Shown in pieces: positions 1 through 7,466 of a stretch of 64,000 bases of DNA; the stretch's first letter is position 1, and each line of letters opens with the position of its first letter. Source of the stretch: Streptomyces anulatus (GTDB taxonomy: Bacteria > Actinomycetota > Actinomycetes > Streptomycetales > Streptomycetaceae); the NCBI RefSeq assembly GCF_000721175.1, contig NZ_JOEZ01000005.1, positions 62,001-126,000 on the forward strand, written 5' to 3'. A program made the translations under genes and the position numbers. The notes beneath the pieces are model-generated. The model did no database searches. It worked only from the letters and a program-made list of their open reading frames with translations, and had not been told where the DNA came from.

Positions 1-273
1 GTGCTCGCGGAAACTGGCCGCCCAGGAACGGAGTTCGGCCGGTGCGTCGCGTCGGCCGCCCCCGGCGACCGGGTACAGCGCACGGACCGGAACCCAGGGG
101 GCGTACGGGTCCGGGTCGAGCGCGTCCGCGAAGCGCTGGGCCTGCCGGCGCAGCCAGCGGAGGGCCAGCCGTCGCGTCGGGGTGACGATCCCGCCGAGCC
201 GGACGGACCGCGCCGCGTCACCGCCGTGGCTCTCGGCGACGTACCAACGCGCCTGCGCCTGCGCCGCTTTCAC
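1..273 (-). CDS. hypothetical protein, 3' end beyond the window
   Basis: This gene reads leftwards off the window edge; 91 codons are visible with no stop. The GTG start at 273 overlaps the TGA of the preceding gene as GTGA, so the two are probably translationally coupled. The visible protein starts MKAAQAQARWYVAESHGGD and is rich in Arg and Trp, with a stretch RLALRWLRRQAQRFADAL that could form an amphipathic helix. Third codon positions are almost all G or C, which supports the frame. I recognise no domain. It probably belongs to a small conserved actinobacterial gene pair opposite an XRE regulator. Function unknown. Confidence 0.6.
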   Translation of the reverse strand, partial: MKAAQAQARWYVAESHGGDAARSVRLGGIVTPTRRLALRWLRRQAQRFADALDPDPYAPWVPVRALYPVAGGGRRDAPAELRSWAASFREH

Positions 274-530
274 AGCACTTCACCCCGGCTGCGGGCGTTG
301 AGCCGTGCGGTCCTGGCCCGGAGCTGCTCCATGAGGAGCGCGGGCCGGACCCGGTGCGGCTCGGCCTCCCACTCGGCCCCGCCACCCACGGGTCGCAACG
401 ACCAGTAGGGGCCGGAGACTCCGCGGAACTCGCCCACGCGGTCGCCCCGGCCGGTGTCCACCATGAGCGTGCCGGGGGCCGGGGGGTCGGGAGGCTGTTG
501 CACGTTCGGGCAAACGTTCTCGCCGTACAC
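270..530 (-). CDS. small conserved actinobacterial hypothetical protein
   Basis: An 86-residue protein beginning MYGENVCPNVQQPPDPPAPG. Its middle carries VVD/MVDTGRGDRVGEFRGVSG and then YWSLRPVGGGAEWEAEP, a pattern I recognise from small Streptomyces proteins that commonly sit next to XRE/DUF397 regulator pairs. It has no signal peptide or membrane segment. The ATG at 530 faces the XRE gene across about 100 bp, so the two share a divergent promoter region. Its stop overlaps the GTG of the next gene. Biochemical role unknown; a link to the neighbouring regulator is inferred from position only. Confidence 0.7.
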   Translation of the reverse strand: MYGENVCPNVQQPPDPPAPGTLMVDTGRGDRVGEFRGVSGPYWSLRPVGGGAEWEAEPHRVRPALLMEQLRARTARLNARSRGEVL

Positions 531-634
531 CTATCGCTCCTCTCTGTAGCCGTTTGACTACCGGGGCGATTCAGCGTGGCCTACGGTCGAGATGTCTTCA
601 ACTTACGCAAACTGCCAGGCAAGTTAGGTTTCCC
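531..634. promoter_or_regulatory. divergent promoter region of the XRE regulator
   Basis: The 104-bp gap separates two divergent genes. It is visibly less GC-rich than its surroundings and holds an inverted repeat with arms AACTT (600-604) and AAGTT (621-625). A -10-like TAGGTT (625-630) ends 4 bp before the ATG at 635 and no ribosome binding site is visible, so the regulator mRNA may be leaderless. The repeat is a possible autoregulatory site; this is inference. Confidence 0.35.
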
Positions 635-1465
635 ATGGTGAACCGCAAGGAACTGGATCCCGAGCGGTCGGCGAGTGCCGCTTTCGGAGCGCTTCTCCGC
701 AGCTTGCGGGACGAGCGCGGCTGGACGCAGGACGAACTAGCCACACGCATGGGATGCTCCGGGGCGCATATTTCGGCCGTGGAAACTGGTCGGCGATCTC
801 CAACTGGCCCCTTCGCGGCAAAGGCTGACAGGGCGCTCGGCTCCGGCGAACGGTTACATCGCCAGAGTCTGGCCATCAGGCACACAGCCCTCCTGGAGGG
901 GTTTCCGGAGTACATCACCCACGAGGAACGCGCAGCGGAGATCCGGCTGTACGAAGTGGGTGTCATCCCAGGCATCCTCCAGACGCCCGAGTACGCATCC
1001 GCCCTCACCGCCCGTGCTGTCGAGCGAGGCGCCATCACTCCCGAGCAGGGCGAAGAGCGGATCTCGCTCGTCTCGGAGCGACAGGCCGCGCTGATCCGCA
1101 CGCCCCCACCGCTGGTCTTCGTGGTCCTCGACGAGAGCTGTCTTCGACGCCCGGTAGGCGACCCAGCCACCATGGACGTGCAGTTGAAGCGGTTGGTCGA
1201 GTTCGCCTCGCTGCCGAACACCGTGCTTCAGGTCGCCCCCTTCGACATGGGTGACCGTCGCCCCCTCAGTCTCCCGCTGTACATCCTGACCATGCAGAAC
1301 CGCTCGCTCGTCTCCTACGCGGAGTCGGCCCAACGGGGCCGACTCGAACGGGACAGCACCTCTGTCGTGCCCCTGTTGACGGCCTACCATCAGTTGCAGG
1401 CCGAAGCCCTCTCCCAGGCGGCATCCGTGGTCATGATCGAGCAGTTACGAAAGGGCACCCCGTGA
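635..1465 (+). CDS. XRE-family regulator with DUF5753-type sensor domain
   Basis: A 276-residue DNA-binding protein. An N-terminal helix-turn-helix (about residues 17-70, FGALLRSLRDERGWTQDELA and AHISAVETGRR) is followed by the Streptomyces DUF5753 region (about 95-270), recognisable from VIPGILQTPEYA, PLVFVVLDESCLRRPVG and LQVAPFDMG. Such proteins pair with a DUF397 gene, which follows here with a GTGA overlap. Start: ATG 635 is preferred over upstream in-frame codons because homology-like sequence begins there and a -10-like box lies just upstream. Codons 74 (854-856) and 271 (1445-1447) are TTA, so translation probably depends on the bldA tRNA. Targets cannot be read from the sequence. Confidence 0.9.
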   Translation: MVNRKELDPERSASAAFGALLRSLRDERGWTQDELATRMGCSGAHISAVETGRRSPTGPFAAKADRALGSGERLHRQSLAIRHTALLEGFPEYITHEERAAEIRLYEVGVIPGILQTPEYASALTARAVERGAITPEQGEERISLVSERQAALIRTPPPLVFVVLDESCLRRPVGDPATMDVQLKRLVEFASLPNTVLQVAPFDMGDRRPLSLPLYILTMQNRSLVSYAESAQRGRLERDSTSVVPLLTAYHQLQAEALSQAASVVMIEQLRKGTP

Positions 1466-1671
1466 CGACCGAATCTCTCCGTTGGTTCAAGTCCTCCTAC
1501 AGCGAGAACGGCGGCGCGTGCGTCGAGGTCGCCACCAACCTCGCCACCCCGCACGGCATCGTCCCCGTCCGCGACTCCAAGAACGTGAGCGGCCCGGCCC
1601 TCACCGTCCCCGCCGCCGCGTTCAGCGCCTTCGTGGCCGGCGTCCGGGCCGGAGACTTCGGCACCGTCTGA
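1462..1671 (+). CDS. DUF397 protein, partner of the XRE regulator
   Basis: A 69-residue protein with the family hallmark LRWFKSSYSENGGACVEVA near the N-terminus and VPVRDSKNVSGPALTVPAA in the middle; the length is normal for DUF397. Its GTG start lies inside the stop of the upstream XRE gene (GTGA), which implies coupled translation and a fixed stoichiometry. In Streptomyces, DUF397 proteins act with XRE/DUF5753 regulators (compare the whiJ-type gene sets), probably as modulators of DNA binding. The partner role here is inferred from family and position. Confidence 0.9.
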   Translation: MTTESLRWFKSSYSENGGACVEVATNLATPHGIVPVRDSKNVSGPALTVPAAAFSAFVAGVRAGDFGTV

Positions 1672-1763
1672 GCCACCTGGGCAACAGCTGCACCCTGCTT
1701 GCATGGTGGGGCTTTGCCGTGCGGCTCCGTCGCGGCCGTTCGGGCCCTTCTAGGCTGGGGCCC

Positions 1764-2666
1764 ATGCCCACGCCACCCGCATATTCCCTCGTCGCCACAG
1801 ACCTGGACGGCACCCTGCTGCGTCCGGACGACACCGTGAGCGCCCGGTCCCGCGCCGCGCTCGCCCTCGCCGCCTCCGCGGGCGCCCGGCACCTGATCGT
1901 CACCGGGCGGCCCGTCCCCGGGATACGGGCGCTGCTCGCGGACCTGGCGTACACCGGGCTCGTCGTCTGCGGCCAGGGCACGCAGCTCTACGAGGCCGGG
2001 AACGGGCGTCTGCTGCGGTCCGTCACCCTGGACCGCGAGGCCGCCGACACCGCGCTCGGCAAGATCGAGGCCGAGGTCGGGGCCGTGTTCGCCGCGGTGG
2101 ACCAGGACGGCGTGGACGGGGTGACCCTGATCGAGGCCGGGTACCGGATGCCGAACCCGACGCTTCCCGCCCAACGCGTCGGCTCCCGCGCCGCGTTGTG
2201 GGAGCGGCCCGTGATCAAGGTGCTGGTGCGCCATCCGGAGCTGGGCGACGACGCGCTGGCCGCCGCGGCGCGCGGGGCCGTGGGCGATCTGGCGACGGTG
2301 ACCATGGCGGGGCCCGGCACGGTGGAGCTGGCCCCGCGCGGGGTGGACAAGGGCACGGGGCTCGCCCTGGCCGCCGAGTCGCTGGGGGTCGGGGCCGAGC
2401 GGACGGTGGCGTTCGGGGACATGCCCAACGACCTGCCGATGTTCGCCGGTTCGGGCCACCGGGTGGCCATGGGCAACGCGCACCCGGAACTGCGCGCGGC
2501 AGCCGACGAGGTGACCCTGTCGAACGCGGAGGACGGGGTGGCGGTGGTCCTGGAGCGGCTGTTCGGTGACACAGCGGTCGCCGCCGGGCACGGCACGGAG
2601 GCCACTCCCGGGCGCGGCACAGCGGTCACCCCCGGGCGCGGCACAGGGGTCGCGTCGGGGCACTAG
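1764..2666 (+). CDS. HAD-superfamily (Cof-type) phosphatase
   Basis: A 300-residue cytoplasmic phosphatase. Motif I is DLDGTLL at about residues 11-17 (nucleophile Asp), motif II the Thr of VTGR, and motif IV the metal-binding FGDMPNDLPMF near residue 220; the cap between them places it in the Cof/IIB group that dephosphorylates sugar phosphates or flavin-related compounds. The substrate cannot be deduced. ATG 1764 is used because the HAD fold starts at residue 8. The last about 26 residues are a low-complexity tail with two near-copies of TPGRGTAVTPGRGTG-like sequence, encoded by a short imperfect direct repeat; this tail lies beyond the fold and is probably dispensable. Confidence 0.88.
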   Translation: MPTPPAYSLVATDLDGTLLRPDDTVSARSRAALALAASAGARHLIVTGRPVPGIRALLADLAYTGLVVCGQGTQLYEAGNGRLLRSVTLDREAADTALGKIEAEVGAVFAAVDQDGVDGVTLIEAGYRMPNPTLPAQRVGSRAALWERPVIKVLVRHPELGDDALAAAARGAVGDLATVTMAGPGTVELAPRGVDKGTGLALAAESLGVGAERTVAFGDMPNDLPMFAGSGHRVAMGNAHPELRAAADEVTLSNAEDGVAVVLERLFGDTAVAAGHGTEATPGRGTAVTPGRGTGVASGH

Positions 2667-2683
2667 CTTGGTCTAGACCAAGC
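2666..2683. promoter_or_regulatory. DasR-type operator (dre) upstream of the LPMO gene
   Basis: GCTTGGTCTAGACCAAGC is a perfect 18-bp palindrome. It contains the core TGGTCTAGACCA, which matches the established DasR responsive element of Streptomyces, where the GntR-family repressor DasR is released by glucosamine-6-phosphate. The site lies 117 bp before the ATG of a secreted chitin-type LPMO, a classic DasR-regulon function, and directly after the stop of the HAD gene. A TTGACA hexamer at 2737-2742 lies between operator and gene. Binding is inferred from sequence. Confidence 0.85.
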
Positions 2684-2800
2684 GCGGTACGCTTCCGTCG
2701 CGACCCGTGACAGCCCCACCGCCACGGCGTCACTGCTTGACATGCTCATGCCTATCCCGTCGTCGCGCGGGCAGGCACGGACCCCCACAGAGGAGTTGTC

Positions 2801-3316
2801 ATGAAAAGCAAGAAGCTGTTAGCCGTCGCCATCGGCGCGGGAATCGCCCCGCTCCTGGCCGTCAGCCTGCCGGCCGGCAGCGCGAGCGCGCACGGCTACA
2901 TATCCTCGCCCCCCAGCCGCCAGGCCCAGTGCGCCTCCGGCGTGGTCTCCTGCGGTGCCATCAAGTACGAGCCGCAGAGCGTCGAGGGCCCCAAGGGACT
3001 GACGAGCTGCAGCGGAGGGAACGCCGCCTTCGCCGAGCTCGACAACGACGGCAAGGGCTGGAAGGTCACCCCGGTCGGCCGGACGACCAGCTTCAACTGG
3101 CGGCTGACGGCACGTCATGCCACCAGCACCTGGCAGTACTACGCAGGCGGCCGGAAGATCGCGGAGTTCAACGACGGGGGCGCGCGGCCCGGTGAGACCG
3201 TCACCCACCAGGTCAACTTCGGTGGCCTGTCCGGCAAGCAGAAGGTGCTGGCCGTGTGGAACATCGCCGACACCGCCAACGCCTTCTACGCCTGCGTGGA
3301 CGTCAATGTGAGCTGA
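2801..3316 (+). CDS. secreted AA10 lytic polysaccharide monooxygenase
   Basis: A 171-residue protein with a Sec signal peptide (charged MKSKK, hydrophobic core, cleavage after SASA at residue 30). Cleavage exposes His31 as the new N-terminus (HGYISSPPSR), the first ligand of the copper histidine brace; the second is His106 in TARHATSTWQYY. It would oxidatively cleave chitin or cellulose outside the cell. The mature part, about 141 residues, is a single catalytic module without a carbohydrate-binding domain, like the small Streptomyces chitin-active AA10 proteins. RBS GAGGAG lies 6 bp before ATG 2801. Leu7 is encoded by TTA (2819-2821), so expression is probably bldA-dependent in addition to the DasR-type operator upstream. 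Confidence 0.93.
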   Translation: MKSKKLLAVAIGAGIAPLLAVSLPAGSASAHGYISSPPSRQAQCASGVVSCGAIKYEPQSVEGPKGLTSCSGGNAAFAELDNDGKGWKVTPVGRTTSFNWRLTARHATSTWQYYAGGRKIAEFNDGGARPGETVTHQVNFGGLSGKQKVLAVWNIADTANAFYACVDVNVS

Positions 3317-3497
3317 CGCGACGCCGCACCGCCCGGCCACGCCGGGACGAACCGGAGCTGTCCGGGGCGCCGGAGCGCGCCGACCGCGGCCGCGAGGAGG
3401 CGAGGACGCCACCCCCACGGCCGCCCGTCCGGCCCCCGGACAGCCATCCCGTCGGCAGGCCGGCCCACCGGCTGCCACCCCATCGAGACGAGGTCCC

Positions 3498-4271
3498 ATG
3501 AACCGCCACCAAGTCACCGCCGGCGCAGCCGTCGTGGCCCTGATCGCCGCCGGCCTCACGGCTTCCCCGGCCGTCGCGGCCCCCGCCGCCACTGGGGCGA
3601 AGGCCCGCGTCGGCGCCGACTGGGCGAAGCAGTCGATCACCTTCACGGCCGCCCCGGGACAGGCCAACGACCTCCATGTGGTCCCGATGGATCAGGCCGA
3701 CGGCGTCCGGCGCGTCGGCTTCCGCGACACGGTCCCGCTCCGGCCCGGCGACCACTGCACGTACCTCACTCCCGGGGACGAGACCTACGTCGTCTGCGAA
3801 CTGCCCACCGACAGCGCCCGGCCGGACCGGATCGACGTCTTCCTCGGCGACGGCGACGACGAGATCGCCACCAGCGACCTCGGGGTGGCCACCGTCAGCG
3901 GCGGCCCCGGTGACGACACCCTGCACGCCCACACCGCGCACACGGTACGGGGCGACGCGGGCAACGACATGGTCATGGGGCGCGTCGTCCTGGACGGCGG
4001 CGACGGCATGGACCACCTGATGGGCGACGACGGCGACCAGCGGCTGTGGGGTGGCCGGGGCGACGACATGATCGACGCGTACGGCGGTGCGGACATCGTG
4101 TTCGCGGGCCAGGGCGACGACCACGTCATGGGCGGGGACGGTGACGACGTCCTGCTCGGCGGCAGCGGCGACGACGTGCTGCACGGCGAGGAGGGCGACG
4201 ACCTGATCATCGGCGGCTCCGGAAAGGACACGGTCGAGGGCGGCCCGGGCCGGAACATCACGGTCCGCTGA
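3498..4271 (+). CDS. secreted RTX-type calcium-binding repeat protein
   Basis: A 257-residue exported protein. Residues 1-28 form a signal peptide ending SPAVAA. Residues about 110-255 are glycine/aspartate repeats of the hemolysin/RTX nonapeptide type (GGPGDDTLH, GGRGDDMIDAYGGADIV, GGDGDDVLLGGSGDDVLHG, GGSGKDTVEGG), which in known families fold into a calcium-loaded parallel beta-roll. The region before the repeats (about 29-105) has two cysteines (CTYL, CEL) that may form a disulfide. No enzyme domain is visible, so it may be a structural or surface protein. It follows the LPMO gene by 180 bp; co-regulation is possible but no promoter evidence decides it. Confidence 0.85.
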   Translation: MNRHQVTAGAAVVALIAAGLTASPAVAAPAATGAKARVGADWAKQSITFTAAPGQANDLHVVPMDQADGVRRVGFRDTVPLRPGDHCTYLTPGDETYVVCELPTDSARPDRIDVFLGDGDDEIATSDLGVATVSGGPGDDTLHAHTAHTVRGDAGNDMVMGRVVLDGGDGMDHLMGDDGDQRLWGGRGDDMIDAYGGADIVFAGQGDDHVMGGDGDDVLLGGSGDDVLHGEEGDDLIIGGSGKDTVEGGPGRNITVR

Positions 4272-4278
4272 ACGTCCC

Positions 4279-5028
4279 TCAACTCCGGGGCGGGTTGAGC
4301 TTGCGGAAGTAGGTCCAGCTGGTCTCGTTGGGCTCGCTCCACTTCTGCGGGGCGTGGGCGAACTCCGGATGGTGGGCGGCGATGTGGGCACGGGTGCGCT
4401 CGGGGACCTCGGTGTACGCGCCGAGCTTGCGGCCCCGGCAGTGGAAGGTGAGGCCGCCGGGCCGCTGCCCCCGGGCCATCCAGGGGAGCCACGGGGACAT
4501 CCGGCTCCACGACAGGGTGGCCGGGACGCCGGGCGCCGGCCCCGCCAGGTCGGCGCGGTCGGCGAAGAACTGGAAGAGCTCCAGGGCCTTGTACGTGTCC
4601 CCCGCCGAGTGGACCGGGTACTGGGCCACCGGCAGCGGCGACGGGTAGGCGAGCGGGATCTCCAGGCTGAAGCAGACCTGATCCCCGAGGTCGGTCGTCG
4701 GGATCGGGAAGGGTCGCCACTTCTGGTTCGCCGGGTCGTTCCAGACGTGCACCACCGGCAGGTCCTGCCAGGTCTCCAGGATCTCGCGGCTGACGGGATC
4801 CAGGTAGAACGCGGCCTCACGGGTGAGTAGTTGGTACGCGTCCGGCCCGGCGTCCGCGTCCTGGACCAGACGGGAGACGTTGAGGCCCTCGAAGCCGAAG
4901 ACCCGCTGGTAGGGCTCGTCGGGGGCCCAGGAGTACACGTCTCCGTACCACCAGTACGTGACCTCCTCGCCGTCGAGGGAGGCGCGGGTGCGGGCGAAGG
5001 AGCGGAGCAGCTCCGCGGGTGTCGTCAT
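4279..5028 (-). CDS. DUF1838-family protein
   Basis: A protein of about 249 residues whose N-terminal part (SLDGEEVTYWWYGDVYSW, RVFGFEGLNVSRLVQD) and later ILETWQDL and CFSLEIPLAYPSP resemble the DUF1838 family, cytoplasmic proteins of unknown function. There is no signal peptide or transmembrane segment and the composition is Trp-rich. ATG 5028 is preferred; a GTG at 5037 adds only three residues and neither has a strong ribosome binding site. It converges with the RTX-repeat gene, leaving 7 bp between stops, so any terminator must be shared or lie within coding sequence. No substrate can be proposed. Confidence 0.75.
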   Translation of the reverse strand: MTTPAELLRSFARTRASLDGEEVTYWWYGDVYSWAPDEPYQRVFGFEGLNVSRLVQDADAGPDAYQLLTREAAFYLDPVSREILETWQDLPVVHVWNDPANQKWRPFPIPTTDLGDQVCFSLEIPLAYPSPLPVAQYPVHSAGDTYKALELFQFFADRADLAGPAPGVPATLSWSRMSPWLPWMARGQRPGGLTFHCRGRKLGAYTEVPERTRAHIAAHHPEFAHAPQKWSEPNETSWTYFRKLNPPRS

Positions 5029-5079
5029 ACGGAGCACTCTGCGCGATCGGCGCGATCGGCAGGACCGTACCGGTCGGAA

Positions 5080-7212
5080 TCACTCCGGCGGGGGCGGGAA
5101 CGGCCCGGAAGCGTCGCCCGGCAGTTCCTGCTCGGTCCACAGCACCTTGCCGTCCGGCCCGTGGCGGGCTCCCCAGTGGGAGGCGAGGCGGGAGACGATG
5201 AACAGGCCCCGGCCGCCCTCGTCGACGGTCCGGGCGTGCCGCAGGTGCGGGGAGGACGTGGAACCGTCGTGTACCTCGCAGGTCAGCGCGGAGTCCAGCA
5301 GGAGCCGCAGCCGCAGCGGCGGCGCGCCGTAGCGGACGGCGTTGGTGACGAGCTCGCTGACGATCAGTTCGGTCGCCTCGACGGTGTCCTCGTCAAGGCC
5401 CCAGCCCTGGAGCCGGTCCCGTACGAGCACCCGGGCGGTGGCGGGCGTCGTGCGGTCCTGGGCCAGGTCCCAGGTGGCGAACCGGTGATCGGAGATCGTC
5501 CCCGTACGGGCCAGGAGCAGGGCCGCGCCGGCGGAGCGGGTGTCGTCCGGCAGCGCGTAGACGATGTCGTCGCCCAGTTGCTCAAGGCTCCGGCCCGGTC
5601 GGGCGAGGGTCTGCGTGATGTGTTCGGCGGAGCCGTCGCCGGAGAGCAGTTCGGCGGTGCAGAACGCGAGGAGGCTGCCCTCCTCCAGGGTGACGGTGGC
5701 CGGGGCGAAGAGGGCGCTGTCGGCGGAGAAGAGACCGGGCCCCTCCGGTACGTCGAGGGCGACCGCCCGTCCGTCGGGGCCGACGATCAGCGGTGCGGGG
5801 TGCCCGGCGCGGGCGACGGTGCAGGTGCGGTTGAACGGGTCGTAGACCCCGTACACGCAGCCCGCGCTCAGGGATTCGCCCTGGAGGGAGTCGTCGGGGG
5901 GCAGGGAGGCCCGCTCGCCGGCGAGGCGGTCGGCGGTGTCCTTGAGCCTGGCGAGGACTTCCTCCGGCTCCAGGTCGAGTCCCGCCAGCGCCTGGATGAC
6001 CGTACGCAGCTGGCCCATGGCGATGGCCGACTGGAGGCCCTCGCCCGCGACGCCGCCCACGACGAGCGCGGTACGGGCACCGGACAGGGCGATGGTGTCG
6101 AACCAGCAGCCGCTGTCCCGGCCGGAAAGCAGAACGTGCGCGGTTTCGACGGCGGCCTGCCGCCGCTCGGCCTGCGGGAGCAGCCGCCGCTGGACGGTCG
6201 AGGCGATGACGTGCTCGCGCTCGTAACGGCGGGCGTTGTCGATGCCGAGGGCCGCCCGGGTGCACGCCGAGACGGCGAGGGAGACGTCGTGATCGTCGAA
6301 GGGCTCGGCCGCCCCGCAGCGGTAGAGACTGACCAGCCCGAGGACCGCGCCCCGCAGGGTGAGGGGCACGACGATCAGGGAGTGCGCGCCGCTCTCCGCG
6401 ACGGCGTGCGCCTCGTCCGGGTCGGTGTCCGGCCACGGGCTGTCGGGGCCGAGCGCGACGCGTCGGGCCCGCAGATCGGCGACGGCGAGCGCGTACGGCG
6501 TACGGGCGGGGAGGCGGCGGGTCGCCCCGCCCGTGCTCCACCGGACCCCGGCCCCGCTCCCGGCCTCCGCGCCGTCCCGAACCGCGTCGCACCGGCCGCT
6601 TGCCGCGCTGCGCAGCGGGGTCTCGGGCGGCAGCGGGCCCACCGGCGGGTCGGCGCCGCGCAGGACCTCGTCCACCACCTCGATGACGGCGAGGTCGGCG
6701 AAACCGGGCACCAGGGCGTCGATGAAGGCGCGGCAGGTGGCGGCGACGTCGAGGGAGCCGCCGACCGCGTCCCGCACGGCGGCGAGCGCGGCCTCCCGGG
6801 CGCGGCCCCGTTCCCGCTCGGTGACATCGACGACCGCGGCCAACACGCCGAGGGCGGATGCGTCGGGACCGCTGCCGGGGCCGTCGATCCGGTATGCGGA
6901 GACCAGGAACTGCCGGTCGCCGGGGATCCGGCGCAGCCTGCCCCGGACCAGGTGGTCGCGCAACGGGCCCTCCCCGGCGAGCACCCGCTTCAAGAGCTGC
7001 TCGGAGCCGTCCGGGTCGTCGAGCCGGAAGGCGTCGGTGAACCGGCGGCCGATGTACTCACCGGTCTCCACGCCCTCGACGACGGTATTGGCGCGCACCA
7101 GCCGGAGCTGGGGGTCGAGCACGAACAGGCCGACGGCGGACTGGGCGAACAGCGTCGCCAGTACGGCCTCGGCCGGCCTTCCGGGACCGGCCGGGATCTC
7201 GGCGTCCGACAC
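5080..7212 (-). CDS. PAS-GAF-PP2C(SpoIIE)-HATPase regulator with degenerate phosphatase motifs
   Basis: A 710-residue multidomain cytoplasmic protein. PAS domain about 15-130 (LFVLDPQLRLVRANTVVEGV), GAF domain about 135-315, SpoIIE/PP2C-like domain about 325-545, and an anti-sigma-factor type HATPase about 570-705 with N box SELVTNAVRYG and G1 box DEGGRGLFIVSRLA intact. This layout is typical of Streptomyces regulators of the anti-anti-sigma pathway. The phosphatase motifs are unusual: GGDWYD-type is SGCWFD, the DVxGHG-type is GVAGEG, and YTDGLxE-type is CTAELLS, so most metal ligands are missing. Start GTG 7212 is chosen because GGAGGGCGG precedes it and the PAS domain begins just after. It is divergent from a Ser/Thr kinase gene. 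Confidence 0.85.
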   Translation of the reverse strand: MSDAEIPAGPGRPAEAVLATLFAQSAVGLFVLDPQLRLVRANTVVEGVETGEYIGRRFTDAFRLDDPDGSEQLLKRVLAGEGPLRDHLVRGRLRRIPGDRQFLVSAYRIDGPGSGPDASALGVLAAVVDVTERERGRAREAALAAVRDAVGGSLDVAATCRAFIDALVPGFADLAVIEVVDEVLRGADPPVGPLPPETPLRSAASGRCDAVRDGAEAGSGAGVRWSTGGATRRLPARTPYALAVADLRARRVALGPDSPWPDTDPDEAHAVAESGAHSLIVVPLTLRGAVLGLVSLYRCGAAEPFDDHDVSLAVSACTRAALGIDNARRYEREHVIASTVQRRLLPQAERRQAAVETAHVLLSGRDSGCWFDTIALSGARTALVVGGVAGEGLQSAIAMGQLRTVIQALAGLDLEPEEVLARLKDTADRLAGERASLPPDDSLQGESLSAGCVYGVYDPFNRTCTVARAGHPAPLIVGPDGRAVALDVPEGPGLFSADSALFAPATVTLEEGSLLAFCTAELLSGDGSAEHITQTLARPGRSLEQLGDDIVYALPDDTRSAGAALLLARTGTISDHRFATWDLAQDRTTPATARVLVRDRLQGWGLDEDTVEATELIVSELVTNAVRYGAPPLRLRLLLDSALTCEVHDGSTSSPHLRHARTVDEGGRGLFIVSRLASHWGARHGPDGKVLWTEQELPGDASGPFPPPPE

Positions 7213-7466
7213 GGCTCCACCGCCCTCCGGCTTCGGCGCGCCGGAGCACCGGAGCACCGGAGCCGGCACGCGCAGGACCAGCATCGCCCGGCTCACCGGG
7301 CCCGGCCACCGGTGGACGGCGGAGGCGTGACGGCGGACGTCAACGGCCGATACGTGACGGCGGAGGCGTGAACGGCCAAGGCCGGACGGCGAGCGCTGCA
7401 CGGCGGCCGGTCCGGCGGGACCCCTGCGGCATACTGACCGCCTGAGCACAGGGGGGCGTGCAGCGT

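Noticed and set aside
4831..7371. Very long plus-strand open frame of about 846 codons
   Set aside because: It is antisense to the PAS-GAF-PP2C gene, has Gly/Arg-biased composition and no recognisable domain; high GC content creates such frames.
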